Shown: one piece after another, positions 6,598 through 14,558 of the stretch | How the letters are laid out: each line of letters starts with the position of its first letter | How positions within the stretch are numbered: the stretch's first letter is position 1 | From: Prevotellaceae bacterium UBA4359 | GTDB lineage: Bacteria > Bacteroidota > Bacteroidia > Bacteroidales > Bacteroidaceae | Length of the DNA stretch: 21,738 bases | Assembly: GCA_002393555.1 (NCBI GenBank) | Contig: DGSP01000091.1 | Coordinates: 1 to 21,738 of the forward strand | Reading direction: 5' to 3' | Translations under genes and position numbers: made by a program | Notes under the pieces: model-generated | What the model was told of the DNA's origin: nothing | Seen by the model: the letters and a program-made list of their open reading frames with translations, nothing else | Database searches by the model: none

Positions 6598-6662
6598 GAG
6601 TGCTTTTCGGCACAAGATGCCTTTGGGTGCTTTTTGCCTTGGTGTCCAATGGCGTTTTTATC

Positions 6663-6736
6663 ACCGTACCCCTCGACTACGACCGACCGTAGTCGAGGGG
6701 TACGCTCAAGTGTAGCCGAGGGGTACGGTTTTTTTT
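6663..6736 (+). terminator. Hairpin array with two competing 3' arms and T-run
   Basis: The arm CGTACCCCTCGACTACG (6665-6681) is perfectly complementary to 6688-6704, giving a 17-bp stem with a 6-nt loop. A second near-copy of the 3' arm, GTAGCCGAGGGGTACGGT (6712-6729), can pair with 6663-6680 over 18 positions with one A-C mismatch, and it runs straight into eight T residues (6729-6736). The distal pairing is a good intrinsic terminator for the HU-LysM unit. The proximal pairing would exclude it. Confidence 0.75.
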
Positions 6737-6845
6737 GATGCCGTTATCCTGCTTTTCGCGCGCCCGAACTTTTAACTATTCTTAAAAACACGATGATACA
6801 AGGTTTTTTCACATTTGGGAGGGGGAAGAAGTGGAGAGAAAGGTG

Positions 6846-6853
6846 TATCTTTG
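6846..6853 (+). promoter_or_regulatory. -7 promoter element of the moxR-bat operon
   Basis: TATCTTTG matches TAnnTTTG exactly and lies 29 nt before the moxR ATG. A TTTG exists at 6814-6817, but the 28-bp spacer is too long, so the -33 element is weak or regulator-assisted. It lies after the terminator at 6663-6736, so the bat operon appears to be an independent unit. Confidence 0.65.
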
Positions 6854-6882
6854 CATAAGATAAGCAATTAAAAAAGAAAAAT

Positions 6883-7878
6883 ATGGCAGAATCTATTGAC
6901 ATTCGTGAATTGAACGAGAAGATAGAGCGCCACAGTGCGTTCGTGACAAATCTGATGACTGGCATGGATCAGGCCATCATCGGCCAGAAACATTTGGTGG
7001 AGTCCCTCTTGCTGGGACTTCTTTCTGATGGGCACGTGTTGCTCGAAGGTGTGCCGGGTTTGGCAAAAACAAAGGCGATTAAGACTTTGGCATCGCTGAT
7101 TGATGCACAGTTCAGCCGCATTCAGTTCACCCCCGACCTTCTTCCTGCCGACGTAATCGGTACGATGATTTATTCGCAGAAGGATGGTGAGTTTAAGGCC
7201 AAGAAGGGCCCTGTGTTTGCCAACTTCGTGTTGGCCGATGAGATTAACCGTGCTCCGGCCAAGGTGCAGAGTGCATTGCTCGAAGCCATGCAGGAGCGTC
7301 AGGTCACCATCTCCACCAACACCTACGAGTTGCCCAAGCCGTTCCTTGTGCTGGCCACTCAGAATCCCATAGAGCAAGAGGGCACTTATCCGTTGCCCGA
7401 GGCTCAGGTCGATCGTTTCATGCTGAAGGTGGTCATCGACTACCCCAAACTGGAGGAGGAGAAGAAAATCATCCGGCTGAACATTGGCGGTGAGCAGCAG
7501 CAGATTCGTCCCATCATGGGCACAAAAGAGATAGAGGATGCTCGCAAGGTGGTTCGTGAGGTTTATCTGGACGAAAAGATAGAACAGTATATTACTGATA
7601 TTGTGTTTGCTACACGCTATCCAGAGAAGTACAACTTGAAGGACTTGAAAGGCTTGATTGGCTTTGGCGGTTCGCCACGTGCTTCCATCAATCTGGCTTT
7701 GGCCGCCCGCAGTTACGCCTTCATCAAGCATCGTGGCTATGTCATTCCCGAGGATGTGCGTGCTGTGGCTCAGGATGTGCTGCGTCATCGCATCGGACTC
7801 ACCTACGAGGCCGAGGCCAGCAATGTGACCAGCGAGGAAATCATTAGCAAGATTCTGAATAAAGTGGAAGTTCCATAA
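6883..7878 (+). CDS. MoxR-family AAA+ ATPase
   Basis: MoxR ATPases are thought to act as chaperones that mature or remodel partner proteins, often with VWA-domain partners coded beside them. This cytoplasmic protein of 331 residues has Walker A GVPGLAKT 56-63, Walker B VLADEIN 116-122, sensor 1 in ATQNPIEQEGTYPLPEAQ 158-175 and the sensor 2 region GGSPRAS 262-268, all intact. The ATG at 6883 lies 29 nt after a -7 box. The stop overlaps the next start (TAATG), which couples it to the DUF58 gene. The moxR, DUF58, VWA, VWA, TPR, BatD, TPR order is the standard Bacteroidota aerotolerance layout, so the likely clients are the Bat proteins downstream. Confidence 0.94.
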   Translation: MAESIDIRELNEKIERHSAFVTNLMTGMDQAIIGQKHLVESLLLGLLSDGHVLLEGVPGLAKTKAIKTLASLIDAQFSRIQFTPDLLPADVIGTMIYSQKDGEFKAKKGPVFANFVLADEINRAPAKVQSALLEAMQERQVTISTNTYELPKPFLVLATQNPIEQEGTYPLPEAQVDRFMLKVVIDYPKLEEEKKIIRLNIGGEQQQIRPIMGTKEIEDARKVVREVYLDEKIEQYITDIVFATRYPEKYNLKDLKGLIGFGGSPRASINLALAARSYAFIKHRGYVIPEDVRAVAQDVLRHRIGLTYEAEASNVTSEEIISKILNKVEVP

Positions 7879-8747
7879 TGGAAACGGAAGAACTCTTACA
7901 GAAAGTCAGGAAGATAGAAATCAAGGCCAAGGGCCTCTCGAACAATATCTTTGCAGGCGAATACCACAGTGCCTTCAAGGGTAGGGGCATGGCATTCAGC
8001 GAGGTGCGCGAATATCAATATGGCGATGATGTGCGCGACATCGACTGGAATGTGACGGCTCGTTTCGGCAAGCCTTTTGTGAAGGTCTTCGAGGAGGAGC
8101 GCGAGTTGACCGTGATGCTGCTGGTCGATGTGTCGGGGTCGCTCGACTTTGGCACCCAAGTGCAGTCGAAGCGTCAGTTGCTCACCGAGATTGCGGCCAC
8201 ACTGGCCTTTTCTGCCATTCTGAACAATGATAAGATAGGGGTGATTTTCTTCTCTGACAAGGTGGAGAAATTCATTCCTCCCAAGAAGGGCAGAAAGCAC
8301 ATCCTTTTCATCATCAGGGAACTGTTGACCTTTCAGCCCGAAAGTCAGAAGACCGATGTGGGGCAGGCCGTAGAGTTCATGACCAATGCCATCAAGAAGC
8401 GTAGCACGGTCTTCCTGCTGAGCGACTTCTTCGACCCGAAAGACTACTCCAACCAACTCACGATTGCCAACAGTCGCCACGATGTGGTGGCTGTGCAGAT
8501 TTACGACCGCCGCATGGTGGAACTGCCCGATGTGGGCATAGTGAAGATGCTGGATGCTGAGACGGGGCAGGAGGCGTTTGTCGATACATCGTCGAGTGCA
8601 GTCCGTCGTGCCCACCACGAATGGTGGGTGGGGCATCAGTCGTGGCTGAAGAATGCTTTCACGAGGTCGAACATCGACAACATCTCTGTGCGCACCGATG
8701 AGGACTATGTGCGGTCGCTTATCAATCTGTTCAGGCGAAGGAGTTGA
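7878..8747 (+). CDS. DUF58 domain protein (VWA-like) of the Bat operon
   Basis: This is a 289-residue protein without membrane segments, so probably cytoplasmic. The DUF58 signature is clear: GMAFSEVREYQYGDDVRDID (37-56) followed by WNVTAR and KVFEEERELTVMLLVDVSGS. The last part supplies a MIDAS-type metal-binding DxSxS motif (D84-S88), placing it with von Willebrand A-like folds. DUF58 proteins regularly accompany MoxR ATPases and are presumed partners; the molecular role is not established. The ATG overlaps the moxR stop by one base (TAATG). The next gene starts 39 nt downstream. Confidence 0.92.
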   Translation: METEELLQKVRKIEIKAKGLSNNIFAGEYHSAFKGRGMAFSEVREYQYGDDVRDIDWNVTARFGKPFVKVFEEERELTVMLLVDVSGSLDFGTQVQSKRQLLTEIAATLAFSAILNNDKIGVIFFSDKVEKFIPPKKGRKHILFIIRELLTFQPESQKTDVGQAVEFMTNAIKKRSTVFLLSDFFDPKDYSNQLTIANSRHDVVAVQIYDRRMVELPDVGIVKMLDAETGQEAFVDTSSSAVRRAHHEWWVGHQSWLKNAFTRSNIDNISVRTDEDYVRSLINLFRRRS

Positions 8748-8786
8748 CCCGTCTGCTGATGTGACGTAAAAGAACGGTAACGAAAC

Positions 8787-9875
8787 ATGAATATGATTCT
8801 TTTGAGAAGATATATTATACTGACAATCTGTTGCTTGATGTGTTTTGTAAAAGCAAATGCTCAAGTGACGGTTGATGCTAAATTAGACTCGGCCGGTATC
8901 TTCATTGGGCAGCGGATAGGGCTGACGCTGGAGGTGAGTGCCGATGCGGACAAGGAGGTTGAACTGCCGGAATGGGATTCCTTGCAACAGGTGGTGCCGG
9001 GGTTGGAGTTCGTGTGTGCGGAGAAAGCGGACACAAACCTTCTGAACGATGGCAAGCGGATGATGTTGTCTCGTCGATACTACTTCACCTCTTTCGACTC
9101 GGCACTCTATCTGATTCCAGAGATGAAGGTGAAGGTGGCTGGCAAAGACTACTCGTCGAAAAGGCTGGCACTGAAAGTGTTGACTTTGGATGTCGATACG
9201 CTTCATGCAGACAGCATTTTTGGCATCAAGGAAGAACTTGCGCCTCCCTTCGAATGGGCCGAATGGCGGCAGGTCCTCTGGTTTTTTCTCTTGGCTCTGC
9301 TGATAGGAGGGCTGTTGGGCTATGTGATTTATCGCCTGAAAACTAACAAGCCAATCATCCGGCGCATCCGCAACAAAAAGCGCCAACCTCCTCACAAGGT
9401 GGCCATGCAGAAGATTGAGCAAATTAAGGAGGAGAAGATTTGGCAGAGTGAGGACTCGAAGGAGTATTATACGCAGTTGACAGACACTCTGCGAAACTAT
9501 ATCAAGGAGCGTTATGGCTTCAATGCGATGGAAATGACCTCTTACGAGATAATCCAGAGGCTGCAGGAAGTGAATGACGAGGAGGCCATCAACGAACTGC
9601 GTGAACTCTTCCAGACGGCAGACTTGGTGAAATTCGCCAAATACAGCACCCTCATCAACGAAAATGACCGCAATTTGGTGAATGCCATTGAGTACATCAA
9701 CCAGACGAAACAGGAAGAGCCGGAACAGAAGCCACAGCCAGAGGTGATTGTGGTGGAGGAAAAACGCTCCAAGATTGCCAAGTGGACCCTCATCGGAAGC
9801 ATCATTGTGGCCAGTCTCGTGCTGCTGGGTGTGCTGATATTTATAGGTTATAGAATATACATGTTGACGTTGTAA
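8787..9875 (+). CDS. DUF4381-like membrane protein of the Bat operon
   Basis: This is a 362-residue envelope protein of uncertain function. A signal peptide (1-26, ending KANAQ) is followed by a beta-rich periplasmic domain (27-150) that recalls the N-terminus of BatD. A membrane span at 162-183 follows the P/W-rich segment LAPPFEWAEW, then come a basic cytoplasmic part with LRNYIKERYG (235-244) and a second span at 333-358. The P/W-span-basic-LRxxxxxRYG order is like DUF4381, which sits at the same place between DUF58 and VWA genes in Gammaproteobacteria. I infer it is the Bacteroidota counterpart, probably a partner of BatA/BatB. ATG 8787 is used; ATG 8793 is an alternative. It ends one base before batA. 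Confidence 0.8.
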   Translation: MNMILLRRYIILTICCLMCFVKANAQVTVDAKLDSAGIFIGQRIGLTLEVSADADKEVELPEWDSLQQVVPGLEFVCAEKADTNLLNDGKRMMLSRRYYFTSFDSALYLIPEMKVKVAGKDYSSKRLALKVLTLDVDTLHADSIFGIKEELAPPFEWAEWRQVLWFFLLALLIGGLLGYVIYRLKTNKPIIRRIRNKKRQPPHKVAMQKIEQIKEEKIWQSEDSKEYYTQLTDTLRNYIKERYGFNAMEMTSYEIIQRLQEVNDEEAINELRELFQTADLVKFAKYSTLINENDRNLVNAIEYINQTKQEEPEQKPQPEVIVVEEKRSKIAKWTLIGSIIVASLVLLGVLIFIGYRIYMLTL

Positions 9876-9876
9876 G

Positions 9877-10866
9877 ATGGAATTTAAGAATCCTTTATTT
9901 TTCCTGCTGTTGCTGGTGCTGATACCATACATCGTGTGGTATGTGATGCGGTTCAGGCAGAGTCTGCCATCGCTCAAGGTGCCCGACACTACTAAGTATG
10001 TGAAGGTGCCAAAGACGTTCCGCCTCTATCTGATGCATGTGCCATTTCTGTTGCGTATAGTGCTGATGGTGTTGGTGGTGTGCATCATGGCGCGTCCGCA
10101 GAGCAAGCACTCGTGGAGTGATACGGATGTGGAAGGCATTGACATCATGCTGTCGGTCGATGTCTCTACTTCGATGCTGGCTCAGGACTTTGAACCCAAC
10201 CGTGTGGAGGCACTGAAGGAGATTGCTCAGCGATTTGTCGAGAAGCGTCCCAATGACAATATCGGCTTGACCATGTTTGCGGGTGAAGCCTACACACAGT
10301 GTCCGCTCACCACCGACCACGCCGTGCTGATGAATCTCTACAATAGTGTGGATTGCAACATGGCGGCTCGTGGCATCATCGACGATGGAACGGCGATTGG
10401 CGATGGCATCATGAATGCCATTCTCCGTCTGAAAGAAAGCCAAGCCAAATCGAAGGTGATAATCCTTCTGACCGATGGCGTGAACAACTCTGGCAACATT
10501 TCTCCGCAGACAGCAGCAGAGATTGCCAAGAAATATGGCATCCGCATCTATACGATAGGTATTGGGCGCAATGGCATGGCTCCTTATCCGCTGCCGACGG
10601 GAGGAACCGCCATGTTGCCAGTGGAGATAGACGAACAGACCATGACTAAAATCTCGACAGAGACGGGCGGACAGTATTTCCGTGCACAGAAAAACGATGA
10701 ACTGGACGCTGTCTATCAAGACATTGACAAGATGGAACGCACGAAGTTCAACGTGAAGCAGTTCAGCCGTCGTGGCGAGTTGTATCAACCTTTTGCGATT
10801 GCGGCTCTGGTGGTGCTGTTGCTTGAGATACTGTTGAGGACGGTCGTGTTGAAGCGTTTGCCCTGA
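9877..10866 (+). CDS. batA: BatA, VWA-domain membrane protein
   Basis: This 329-residue inner-membrane protein has two N-terminal hydrophobic segments (about 7-25 and 57-73), a VWA domain (about 88-290) and a C-terminal span (about 303-322). The MIDAS metal site is intact: DVSTS 95-99, a threonine in GTAIGDGI (T172) and TDG at 199-201. The conserved ARPQ precedes the domain. In Bacteroides fragilis the bat genes were linked to aerotolerance; the mechanism is unknown, and VWA domains usually mediate metal-dependent protein contacts. The start codon lies one base after the previous stop (TAAGATG), indicating tight coupling. The domain plan is shared with BatB. Confidence 0.93.
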   Translation: MEFKNPLFFLLLLVLIPYIVWYVMRFRQSLPSLKVPDTTKYVKVPKTFRLYLMHVPFLLRIVLMVLVVCIMARPQSKHSWSDTDVEGIDIMLSVDVSTSMLAQDFEPNRVEALKEIAQRFVEKRPNDNIGLTMFAGEAYTQCPLTTDHAVLMNLYNSVDCNMAARGIIDDGTAIGDGIMNAILRLKESQAKSKVIILLTDGVNNSGNISPQTAAEIAKKYGIRIYTIGIGRNGMAPYPLPTGGTAMLPVEIDEQTMTKISTETGGQYFRAQKNDELDAVYQDIDKMERTKFNVKQFSRRGELYQPFAIAALVVLLLEILLRTVVLKRLP

Positions 10867-10903
10867 TATATAATAATGTAAAAGATAAAAAGGAAACAAG
10901 AAG

Positions 10904-11920
10904 GTGTTTAGATTTGCAAGCCCCATATATTTTTACTTGTTGATTCTCATTCCAATACTGACAGCGGTGTATGTGCTGGTGCAGTATAGGATGAAGAAGC
11001 AATTGAAGAAGTTTGGCGATATTGAACTGATGCGTGACTTGATGCCAGATGTGTCGCCCTTGCGCCGCCATGTCAAGTTCTCTCTCATGATGTTGGCGTT
11101 GGGATTGTTGGTTGTCTTGTTGGCACGTCCTCAATATGGCACAAGAAATGAAGAAGTGAAACGTTCAGGCATTGAGGTGGCCATTGCTGTCGATGTGTCC
11201 AACTCGATGCTGTGCAAAGATGTGAGTCCGAGTCGTCTGGATAAATCAAAGATGATTGTCAGCAAGTTGGTTGAGCAGTTCGACGAAGACAAGGTTGGGC
11301 TGGTGGCCTTTGCCGGTAGTGCCATCACGCTTCTGCCAATGACCAGCGACTACGTTTCGGCCAAGATGTTTCTTGACCAACTGAATCCTGCCACGATATC
11401 CGTTCAGGGAACCAATGTGGCAGAGGCCATCACTCGTGCCACAGCCGGATTCACGAAGAAAACCAATGTGGGACGTGCCCTCATTCTCATCACCGATGCT
11501 GAGGATAATGAGCCGGGGGCTATCGAAGCCGCTAAGCAGGCCCGAAAGGAGGGTGTTCAAATATTTGTTCTTTCTGTCGGAACAGAAGAGGGAGGCCCCA
11601 TCCCGATGGGGGACGGCTCTTTCAAGAAAGACCTTTCGGGCAATGTGGTGACGACCAAACTGAACGAACAGATAGGAAAGAGTATAGCGCAGGCTGGCGG
11701 AGGTCTGTATGTACATGTCGATCAGACCAATCTGGCGCAGTCTCTTTTGGAAAAAGAGATTGAGAAGATGCAGAAAGAGGACATTTCGCAGTCGATGTAT
11801 TCAGAGTATGACGAACAGTTCGTGGCGGTAGCCTTGTTGCTGTTCATCGTGCTGGTGGTCGAGTTGTGCATGATGGAACGAAAGAACCACTGGCTCGGAA
11901 GGTTCAAACTATTCACTTAA
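10904..11920 (+). CDS. batB: BatB, VWA-domain membrane protein
   Basis: This 338-residue paralogue of BatA starts at GTG 10904 (MFRFASPIYFYLL, the usual BatB start). No in-frame ATG is available nearby, so the GTG is preferred. Hydrophobic segments lie at about 8-27 and 58-74, followed by ARPQYGT. The VWA domain has MIDAS motif DVSNS 97-101, the threonine in GTNVAEAI and ITDAEDN. The C-terminal span is in FVAVALLLFIVLVVELCMM. It probably pairs with BatA in the membrane and with the TPR protein BatC. A 37-nt AT-rich gap separates it from batA. Confidence 0.93.
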   Translation: MFRFASPIYFYLLILIPILTAVYVLVQYRMKKQLKKFGDIELMRDLMPDVSPLRRHVKFSLMMLALGLLVVLLARPQYGTRNEEVKRSGIEVAIAVDVSNSMLCKDVSPSRLDKSKMIVSKLVEQFDEDKVGLVAFAGSAITLLPMTSDYVSAKMFLDQLNPATISVQGTNVAEAITRATAGFTKKTNVGRALILITDAEDNEPGAIEAAKQARKEGVQIFVLSVGTEEGGPIPMGDGSFKKDLSGNVVTTKLNEQIGKSIAQAGGGLYVHVDQTNLAQSLLEKEIEKMQKEDISQSMYSEYDEQFVAVALLLFIVLVVELCMMERKNHWLGRFKLFT

Positions 11921-11961
11921 TGTAGAATCAAGATAGCAGAAATTTCAAACCTTTTAATTCG

Positions 11962-12708
11962 ATGAGAAGATATTTCTTTAGCATATTGTTGTTGATGGTT
12001 GTCCTTCCTGTGATGGCTCAGAGTGCCCGTGACTTTATCCGTATGGGCAATAAGGCTTATCGCGAGAAGCAGTACGATAAGGCTGAAACGCTCTATTTGA
12101 AGTCGATAGCGAAGAATCCTTCTTTTGAGGCATACTACAATTTGGGCAATGCGTATGTGATGCAGATGAAAGATTCGACAGCATTTGAGAATTATAAGAA
12201 GGCCGACTCAATCGGCACGACTGACCCCATGCGCAAGGCGCGTAACTTTCACAACATGGGCAACATCTGGTATGCCCAGGGCATGGCCGCACAGCATCAG
12301 CAGGGTGGCAATGCGGTGGCGGCTTTCCAAAATGCGGTCAATTTTTACAAGAGTTCCCTGCGGTGCAATCCTGAGGACAATGAGACACGCTACAATCTGG
12401 CAATGGCTCAGCATCAACTGAAGAAAAATCAGGACCAGCAGAACAATGGCGGTGGCAACAATGAGAATCAGGACAAGCAGGAGCAAGACAAAAAGCAGCA
12501 GCAAGACCAGCAAAAGAAAGATGAACAGAAAAAGGAAGAGCAACAGCAACAACAGCCGCAGCCACAACCTGAGCAGAAGAAAGATGAGATGAGTGATCAG
12601 GCCGCAGAGCAACTGCTCAATTCTGCTCAGCAGGATGAGAAAGGTGTGCAGCGAAAAGTCAATAAGAATCAGAATAATAGACGTCGTAGTTTAGAGAAAG
12701 ACTGGTAA
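11962..12708 (+). CDS. batC: BatC, periplasmic TPR protein
   Basis: This is a 248-residue exported protein with a signal peptide (1-20, LLLMVVLPVMAQS). TPR repeats fill about 24-150, for example FIRMGNKAYREKQYDKAETL and FEAYYNLGNAYVMQM. Then comes a low-complexity tail rich in Gln, Lys, Glu and Asn (about 155-215), and a basic end (NRRRSLEKDW). The TPR part should bind partner proteins in the periplasm, most likely the VWA domains of BatA/BatB; the Q/K-rich tail resembles the disordered tails of other BatC proteins. The terminal DW residues are typical of the family as I recall it. It starts 41 nt after batB and ends 2 nt before batD. Confidence 0.9.
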   Translation: MRRYFFSILLLMVVLPVMAQSARDFIRMGNKAYREKQYDKAETLYLKSIAKNPSFEAYYNLGNAYVMQMKDSTAFENYKKADSIGTTDPMRKARNFHNMGNIWYAQGMAAQHQQGGNAVAAFQNAVNFYKSSLRCNPEDNETRYNLAMAQHQLKKNQDQQNNGGGNNENQDKQEQDKKQQQDQQKKDEQKKEEQQQQQPQPQPEQKKDEMSDQAAEQLLNSAQQDEKGVQRKVNKNQNNRRRSLEKDW

Positions 12709-12710
12709 AG

Positions 12711-14558
12711 ATGAAACGATTACTACACATATTTATATTAGTGGCGTTCTCCGTCAGTGTGTTTGCCGACGGAGGTGTGACGTTCCGTGTTTCGGCTCCT
12801 TCCACAGTTGAGGCTGGCGGCAAATTCAGGGTGCAGTTCACGGTCAACACGCAGAATGTTTCCAACTTTATTGCTCCTGACTTCAAGGGGTTTGAGGTGA
12901 TTTACGGTCCGGCCACTTCATCGCAAAGCAGTTTCCAGATGATCAATGGGCGTACATCGCAGAGCAGCAGCATCATCTACACTTATGTGTTGTTGAGCGA
13001 TGTGCAAGGCACTTACACCATCGGCAGTGCATCGGTGCAAGTGGAAGGTAAGACCGTGCGGTCGAAACCAGTTCAGGTGCGTGTGCTTCCTGCTGGTGCA
13101 GGAGGTTCCGCTTATGGTGGAGGAGGTTCCAGCAGCAACGGCTCAGCCAGTGGCCGCCAATCCAACGTGCCAGTCACCACAGGGCAGGGCATCACTTCCA
13201 AAGAACTCTTCATGACGGCAACCGCATCACGCACTTCGGTGCATGAGCAGGAGGCCATTCTTCTCACCTACAAAATCTATACTCTGGTCGATCTTCGGCA
13301 ATTGGACGGTAAACTGCCCACACTCGACGGTTTCCAGATTCAGGAGATACCTCTTCCTCGGACGAAGGAGTTCTCGTTAGAGCATTATAACGGTCGGAAC
13401 TACCGCACGGTGGTGTGGAGTCAGTATCTGCTTTTCCCCCAGAAAGCGGGAAAACTGACCATTCCCTCCATCACCTACGAAGGTGTGGTTGTGACGCGCA
13501 ATCAGAACATCGACCCGATTGAAGCCTTCTTCAATGGGCAAAGTGGTTTGCTTGAATTGAAAAAGAAAATCACCACCCCTGCGCTCACCATCAATGTGTC
13601 TCCTCTCCCCAACAAGCCAGCCGACTTCTCTGGGGCAGTGGGAAAGTTCACACTTGCCTCCAGCATCAGTACGCAAGAAGTGGATGCTAACGAGGCTGTC
13701 ACCTTGAAAATCAGTGTGAAGGGTAGTGGTAACATGAAATTGATAGCCACTCCCGAGGTGAATTTCCCCAAGGATTTTGACACTTACGATGCCAAGGTGA
13801 ATGACAATTTCCAACTTACCCGTACAGGTCTGGCCGGCAACAAGGACTTTGAATACCTCTTTGTGCCAAGGCATGCTGGTACATACGACATTCCGGCGGT
13901 CAAGTTCACCTACTTCGACACCGAGGCGCGTACATACAAGACTCTTACGACAGAACCCTACACCATCAAAGTGAACAAAGGCAAGGGTGGGGCAGGGCAG
14001 AGTGTGTCCAACTACAGCGGCCAGCAGCAGGATGTCCAGCAGTTGAATCAAGACATCCGTTTCATCAAGACAGGTGATGTGGCTTTGCATCAGCAGGGCG
14101 ACACCTTCTTTGGCACATGGAAGTATTGGGCAGCCTATCTCTTGCCGTTCCTCCTGTTCGTGCTGTTCATTGTGATGGGGCGTAAGCGAATGAAGACCAA
14201 TGCAAACGTGGCCTTGACTCGTGGAAAGAAAGCCAACAAGGTGGCTCTGCGGAGGATGAAGACCGCCAAGACACTGCTCGACAGCCACGATGCCAGCAAG
14301 TTCTACGACGAAGTGCTCCGTGCCCTCTGGGGCTATGTGGGCGACAAGTTCAACATGTCGCAAGAATCTCTGAACAAGGAAAACATCGAGCAGTCGCTCA
14401 CCTCGCGCAATGTGCCCGCCGAACAGATTGGACAGTTCATGAAAGTGCTGAACGACTGCGAGTTTGCACGTTATGCACCTGGCGACGTGAATGAGAATAT
14501 GGAGAATGTCTATAACAGTGCCATTAGTGCCATCACAAAAATGGAGGACAACCTATGA
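12711..14558 (+). CDS. batD: BatD, oxygen-tolerance family protein
   Basis: This 615-residue envelope protein has a signal peptide (1-19, VAFSVSVFA) and several predicted beta-sandwich domains on the periplasmic side (20-450). A Gly/Ser-rich linker (about 128-150) separates the first from the rest. One membrane span lies at 472-490 (WAAYLLPFLLFVLFIVMG), followed by a cytoplasmic helical region with YDEVLRALWGYVGDKFNMS. This plan matches the BatD Pfam family. The family is linked to aerotolerance in Bacteroides, with no enzymatic role known. It begins 2 nt after batC. Its stop TGA overlaps the batE start (ATGA) and opens a short 7-nt-period array. Confidence 0.92.
   Translation: MKRLLHIFILVAFSVSVFADGGVTFRVSAPSTVEAGGKFRVQFTVNTQNVSNFIAPDFKGFEVIYGPATSSQSSFQMINGRTSQSSSIIYTYVLLSDVQGTYTIGSASVQVEGKTVRSKPVQVRVLPAGAGGSAYGGGGSSSNGSASGRQSNVPVTTGQGITSKELFMTATASRTSVHEQEAILLTYKIYTLVDLRQLDGKLPTLDGFQIQEIPLPRTKEFSLEHYNGRNYRTVVWSQYLLFPQKAGKLTIPSITYEGVVVTRNQNIDPIEAFFNGQSGLLELKKKITTPALTINVSPLPNKPADFSGAVGKFTLASSISTQEVDANEAVTLKISVKGSGNMKLIATPEVNFPKDFDTYDAKVNDNFQLTRTGLAGNKDFEYLFVPRHAGTYDIPAVKFTYFDTEARTYKTLTTEPYTIKVNKGKGGAGQSVSNYSGQQQDVQQLNQDIRFIKTGDVALHQQGDTFFGTWKYWAAYLLPFLLFVLFIVMGRKRMKTNANVALTRGKKANKVALRRMKTAKTLLDSHDASKFYDEVLRALWGYVGDKFNMSQESLNKENIEQSLTSRNVPAEQIGQFMKVLNDCEFARYAPGDVNENMENVYNSAISAITKMEDNL

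Noticed and set aside
5122..6615. A 497-codon open frame on the minus strand opposite the HU-LysM gene
   Set aside because: It lies antisense to a gene with clear HU, membrane and LysM features. Its product is a Leu/Arg/Cys/His-rich shadow with no recognisable domain, and stops are rare there because of the sense codon use.
6600..6637. Possible terminator directly after the HU-LysM gene (GTGC ... GCAC and TGCTTTTTG)
   Set aside because: The stems are only four base pairs with poor extension. The structure at 6663-6736 is far stronger.
8883..10926. Long minus-strand open frames (343-368 codons) opposite the DUF4381-like gene and batA
   Set aside because: They are antisense shadows with His/Gln-rich composition; the sense proteins show signal peptides, spans and a VWA domain.
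14543..14547. GGAGG as a Shine-Dalgarno site fixing the batE start at 14555
   Set aside because: Bacteroidota ribosomes largely ignore such sites, and the bases are ordinary batD codons (Met-Glu-Asp), so this cannot decide the start.
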